Assembly: GCA_040902425.1 (NCBI GenBank)
Contig: JBBDXI010000084.1
Coordinates: forward strand, 1-18,466
Length of the DNA: 18,466 bases
Source: JBBDXI01 sp040902425
GTDB lineage: Bacteria; Planctomycetota; Phycisphaerae; Phycisphaerales; UBA1924
Reading direction: 5' to 3'
The notes under the pieces were generated by a model. That model ran no database searches, was not told the DNA's origin, and saw only the letters and a list, made by a program, of their open reading frames with translations. Position 1 is the first letter of the stretch, and each line of letters begins with the position of its first letter. A program made the translations under genes and the position numbers. This document shows, one piece after another, positions 18,371-18,466 of this stretch.

Positions 18371-18466
18371 CGACCGGTTTGTGGGTGGCGTGGGCGCCGA
18401 CCGTTCTGCACGGCCGCAGTGATTCCTTCATCCGGTTGAACTCCGCCGGCTGCCCGGGCGCCGCCC

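Noticed and set aside
18275..18466. Search for a gene or RNA after zwf
   Set aside because: Only short frames without start signals were seen. Apart from the promoter-like pair, nothing could be supported.

Overview
The window looks like a chromosomal contig from a very GC-rich member of Planctomycetota, most likely class Phycisphaerae. The evidence is protein-level: two secreted proteins ending in tandem 'GC-type dockerin' repeats (NCDGST..P.LNV.DF.CFL), two proteins with PEP-CTERM-like tails, a short membrane protein with a CxxCGYDL...CPECG zinc ribbon, and an FHA-GspE fusion. No rRNA, tRNA, transposase, phage gene or CRISPR array was seen. A run of 10 Ns at 11816-11825 marks a scaffold join, so the two flanks may not be truly adjacent.

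Layout: 1-719, 3' end of a zinc metallopeptidase (+). 840-1595, PEP-CTERM protein (-). 1824-3538, three small genes on the minus strand (zinc-ribbon membrane protein, truncated FloA-like protein, DUF1697 protein). 3609-4835, secreted HAF-repeat/dockerin protein (+). 4879-7607, a minus-strand pair: coiled-coil membrane protein and FHA-GspE ATPase. 7860-8720, second secreted dockerin protein (-). 8833-9578, SAM methyltransferase broken by two +1 shifts in C6 runs (-). 9650-11815, large protein with lectin-like modules running into the gap (-). 11952-13388, methyltransferase with an N-terminal zinc ribbon (+). 13455-14180, second PEP-CTERM-like protein (-). 14344-15396, OB-HD 3'-5' exoribonuclease (-). 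15542-16633, ThiD2-ThiE thiamine fusion (-). 16712-18274, glucose-6-phosphate dehydrogenase (+).

The genes do not form one pathway. Core metabolism (zwf, thiE, HD exonuclease) sits beside a cell-surface set of four exported proteins with two kinds of C-terminal tail, plus a secretion/pilus ATPase.

Two signals stand out beyond the genes. (1) A dispersed family of short palindromic elements, with ends like GGCACGGG...CCCGTGGCACC and a loop of AAGA or CAGAGC, lies both between genes and inside reading frames. Two 38-bp copies differing at one base are inserted, in opposite orientation, in the coding sequences of two unrelated proteins, and a third, related element lies in the broken methyltransferase. 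This resembles the in-frame palindromic elements known from Rickettsia. (2) Seven genes have a TANNNT box ending only 5-7 nt before the start codon, with no Shine-Dalgarno, which points to leaderless transcripts. The exported, membrane and secretion genes instead carry clear GGAGG-like sites.
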